Assembly (NCBI GenBank): GCA_017792365.1
Contig: CP051229.1
Span: 930,001 to 994,000 of the forward strand
Direction of reading: 5' to 3'
DNA: 64,000 bases
Origin: Hyphomonas sp.
Lineage (GTDB): Bacteria; Pseudomonadota; Alphaproteobacteria; Caulobacterales; Hyphomonadaceae
Both the position numbers and the translations under genes were made by a program. The notes under the pieces are model-generated. The model was not told where the DNA came from. It worked only from the letters and a program-made list of their open reading frames with translations, and did not search any database. This document shows, piece by piece, positions 63,631 through 64,000 of this stretch (its first letter is position 1; each line of letters opens with the position of its first letter).

Positions 63631-64000
63631 ATGACCGACAGCGAAAATCCCGAAGCCATCTTTTCCGGCACCAAGGAAGTCACCGAGGCGCATCGCTTCG
63701 ACGAGGTGAAGCTGGCGCAGTGGATGGAGGCCAATGTCGAGGGCTATGTCGGGCCGTTGGAGGTGCGCCAATTCAAGGGCGGCCAGTCGAACCCGACCTA
63801 TCAGCTGATCACACCCAAGAAAAAGTACGTCATGCGCCGCAAGCCGCCCGGCAAGCTCCTGCCTTCGGCGCATGCAGTGGACCGCGAGTATCGCGTGCTG
63901 TCGGCGCTCTACCCGCTCGGCTTTCCGGTCGCGCGCCCCTACGCCCTTTGCGAGGACGAAAGCGTCGTCGGCACGATGTTCTACGTGATGGACATGGTCG
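63631..64000 (+). CDS. Phosphotransferase family protein (ACAD10/APH-like), partial
   Basis: The 5' part of a gene cut by the window end; 123 residues visible. MTDSENPEAIFSGTKEVTEA, HRFDEVKLAQWMEANVEGYV, PLEVRQFKGGQSNPTYQLI, KKKYVMRRKPPGKLLPSAHA, VDREYRVLSALYPLGFPVAR is the start of an aminoglycoside-phosphotransferase-like kinase domain: the Lys in YVMRRKPPGK and the Glu in DREYRVL are the ATP-binding pair. This subgroup occurs with acyl-CoA dehydrogenases (ACAD10/11) and would phosphorylate a hydroxyacyl group. The catalytic HxD part lies beyond the window. Confidence 0.88.
   Translation, partial: MTDSENPEAIFSGTKEVTEAHRFDEVKLAQWMEANVEGYVGPLEVRQFKGGQSNPTYQLITPKKKYVMRRKPPGKLLPSAHAVDREYRVLSALYPLGFPVARPYALCEDESVVGTMFYVMDMV

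Overview
The window is GC-rich (low to mid 60s % by eye), densely coding DNA from an alphaproteobacterium. The evidence is 5-aminolevulinate synthase (HemA, C4 pathway), a Ros/MucR regulator, a ubiquinol-cytochrome c chaperone next to BamE, an nrdR-rib-nusB-thiL operon, and the plsX-fabH-ihfA-merR order. TonB receptor, S46 peptidase, several acyl-CoA dehydrogenases, GH16 hydrolase and an acyl-homoserine-lactone locus suggest a Caulobacterales/Hyphomonadaceae/Maricaulales-type aquatic bacterium; the order and family are inferred. No phage, IS element, rRNA or CRISPR array was seen. One tRNA is present (Pro, GGG anticodon).

Layout. 0-9 kb: pccB; a TetR repressor divergent from a membrane fatty-acid/sterol hydroxylase with a perfect 16-bp operator between them; a quorum-sensing unit (luxR, lux-box-like palindrome, luxI, stand-alone receiver); an L,D-transpeptidase; an alanine-zipper lipoprotein; YaiI/DUF188; and an AraC-GyrI regulator. 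9-17 kb: a Baeyer-Villiger-type monooxygenase, then a co-directional S46 peptidase / nucleoside transporter / TonB receptor cluster and a cytochrome c lipoprotein. 17-27 kb: acyl-CoA metabolism (three acyl-CoA dehydrogenases, enoyl-CoA hydratase, ABM monooxygenase, HD protein) mixed with unknown secreted proteins and a tandem pair of small membrane proteins. 27-33 kb: clan AA aspartic protease, DusA, SDR, and a compact elongation factor P module (EF-P, EpmA, EpmB and a lipoprotein). 33-37 kb: GMC oxidoreductase, GT2 glycosyltransferase, GH16 hydrolase. 37-42 kb: merR-ihfA-fabH-plsX, cytochrome bc1 chaperone, bamE. 41-48 kb: one long operon glyA-nrdR-ribD(reductase only)-ribE-ribB(X)-ribH-nusB-thiL plus a secreted protein. 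48-53 kb: MucR, hemA, MarR, GNAT, hemB, VanZ. 53-64 kb: GNAT plus RimK-like ATP-grasp pair, lipoprotein hydrolase, outer-membrane barrel, htpX, DUF1272, xseA, enoyl-CoA hydratase, purD, RibD_C reductase and a truncated phosphotransferase.

The most important caution concerns reading frames. At least eight genes (small membrane protein near 23.3 kb, DUF1289, GMC oxidoreductase, merR, ihfA, ribD, hemB, xseA) are interrupted by single-base indels. Most are one base short in a G, C or A run, and the proteins are otherwise intact. hemB and ribD are normally essential, so most of these look like sequencing/assembly errors rather than pseudogenes.

Most distinctive biology: a diverged tandem duplication that joins the 3' ends of two convergent genes and gives the quorum-sensing-linked receiver a new tail; a riboflavin operon whose RibD lacks the deaminase domain and whose RibBA-like protein has lost the zinc cysteines of GTP cyclohydrolase II; and two small neighbouring gene sets of unknown function (tandem membrane paralogues; GNAT plus RimK-like ligase).
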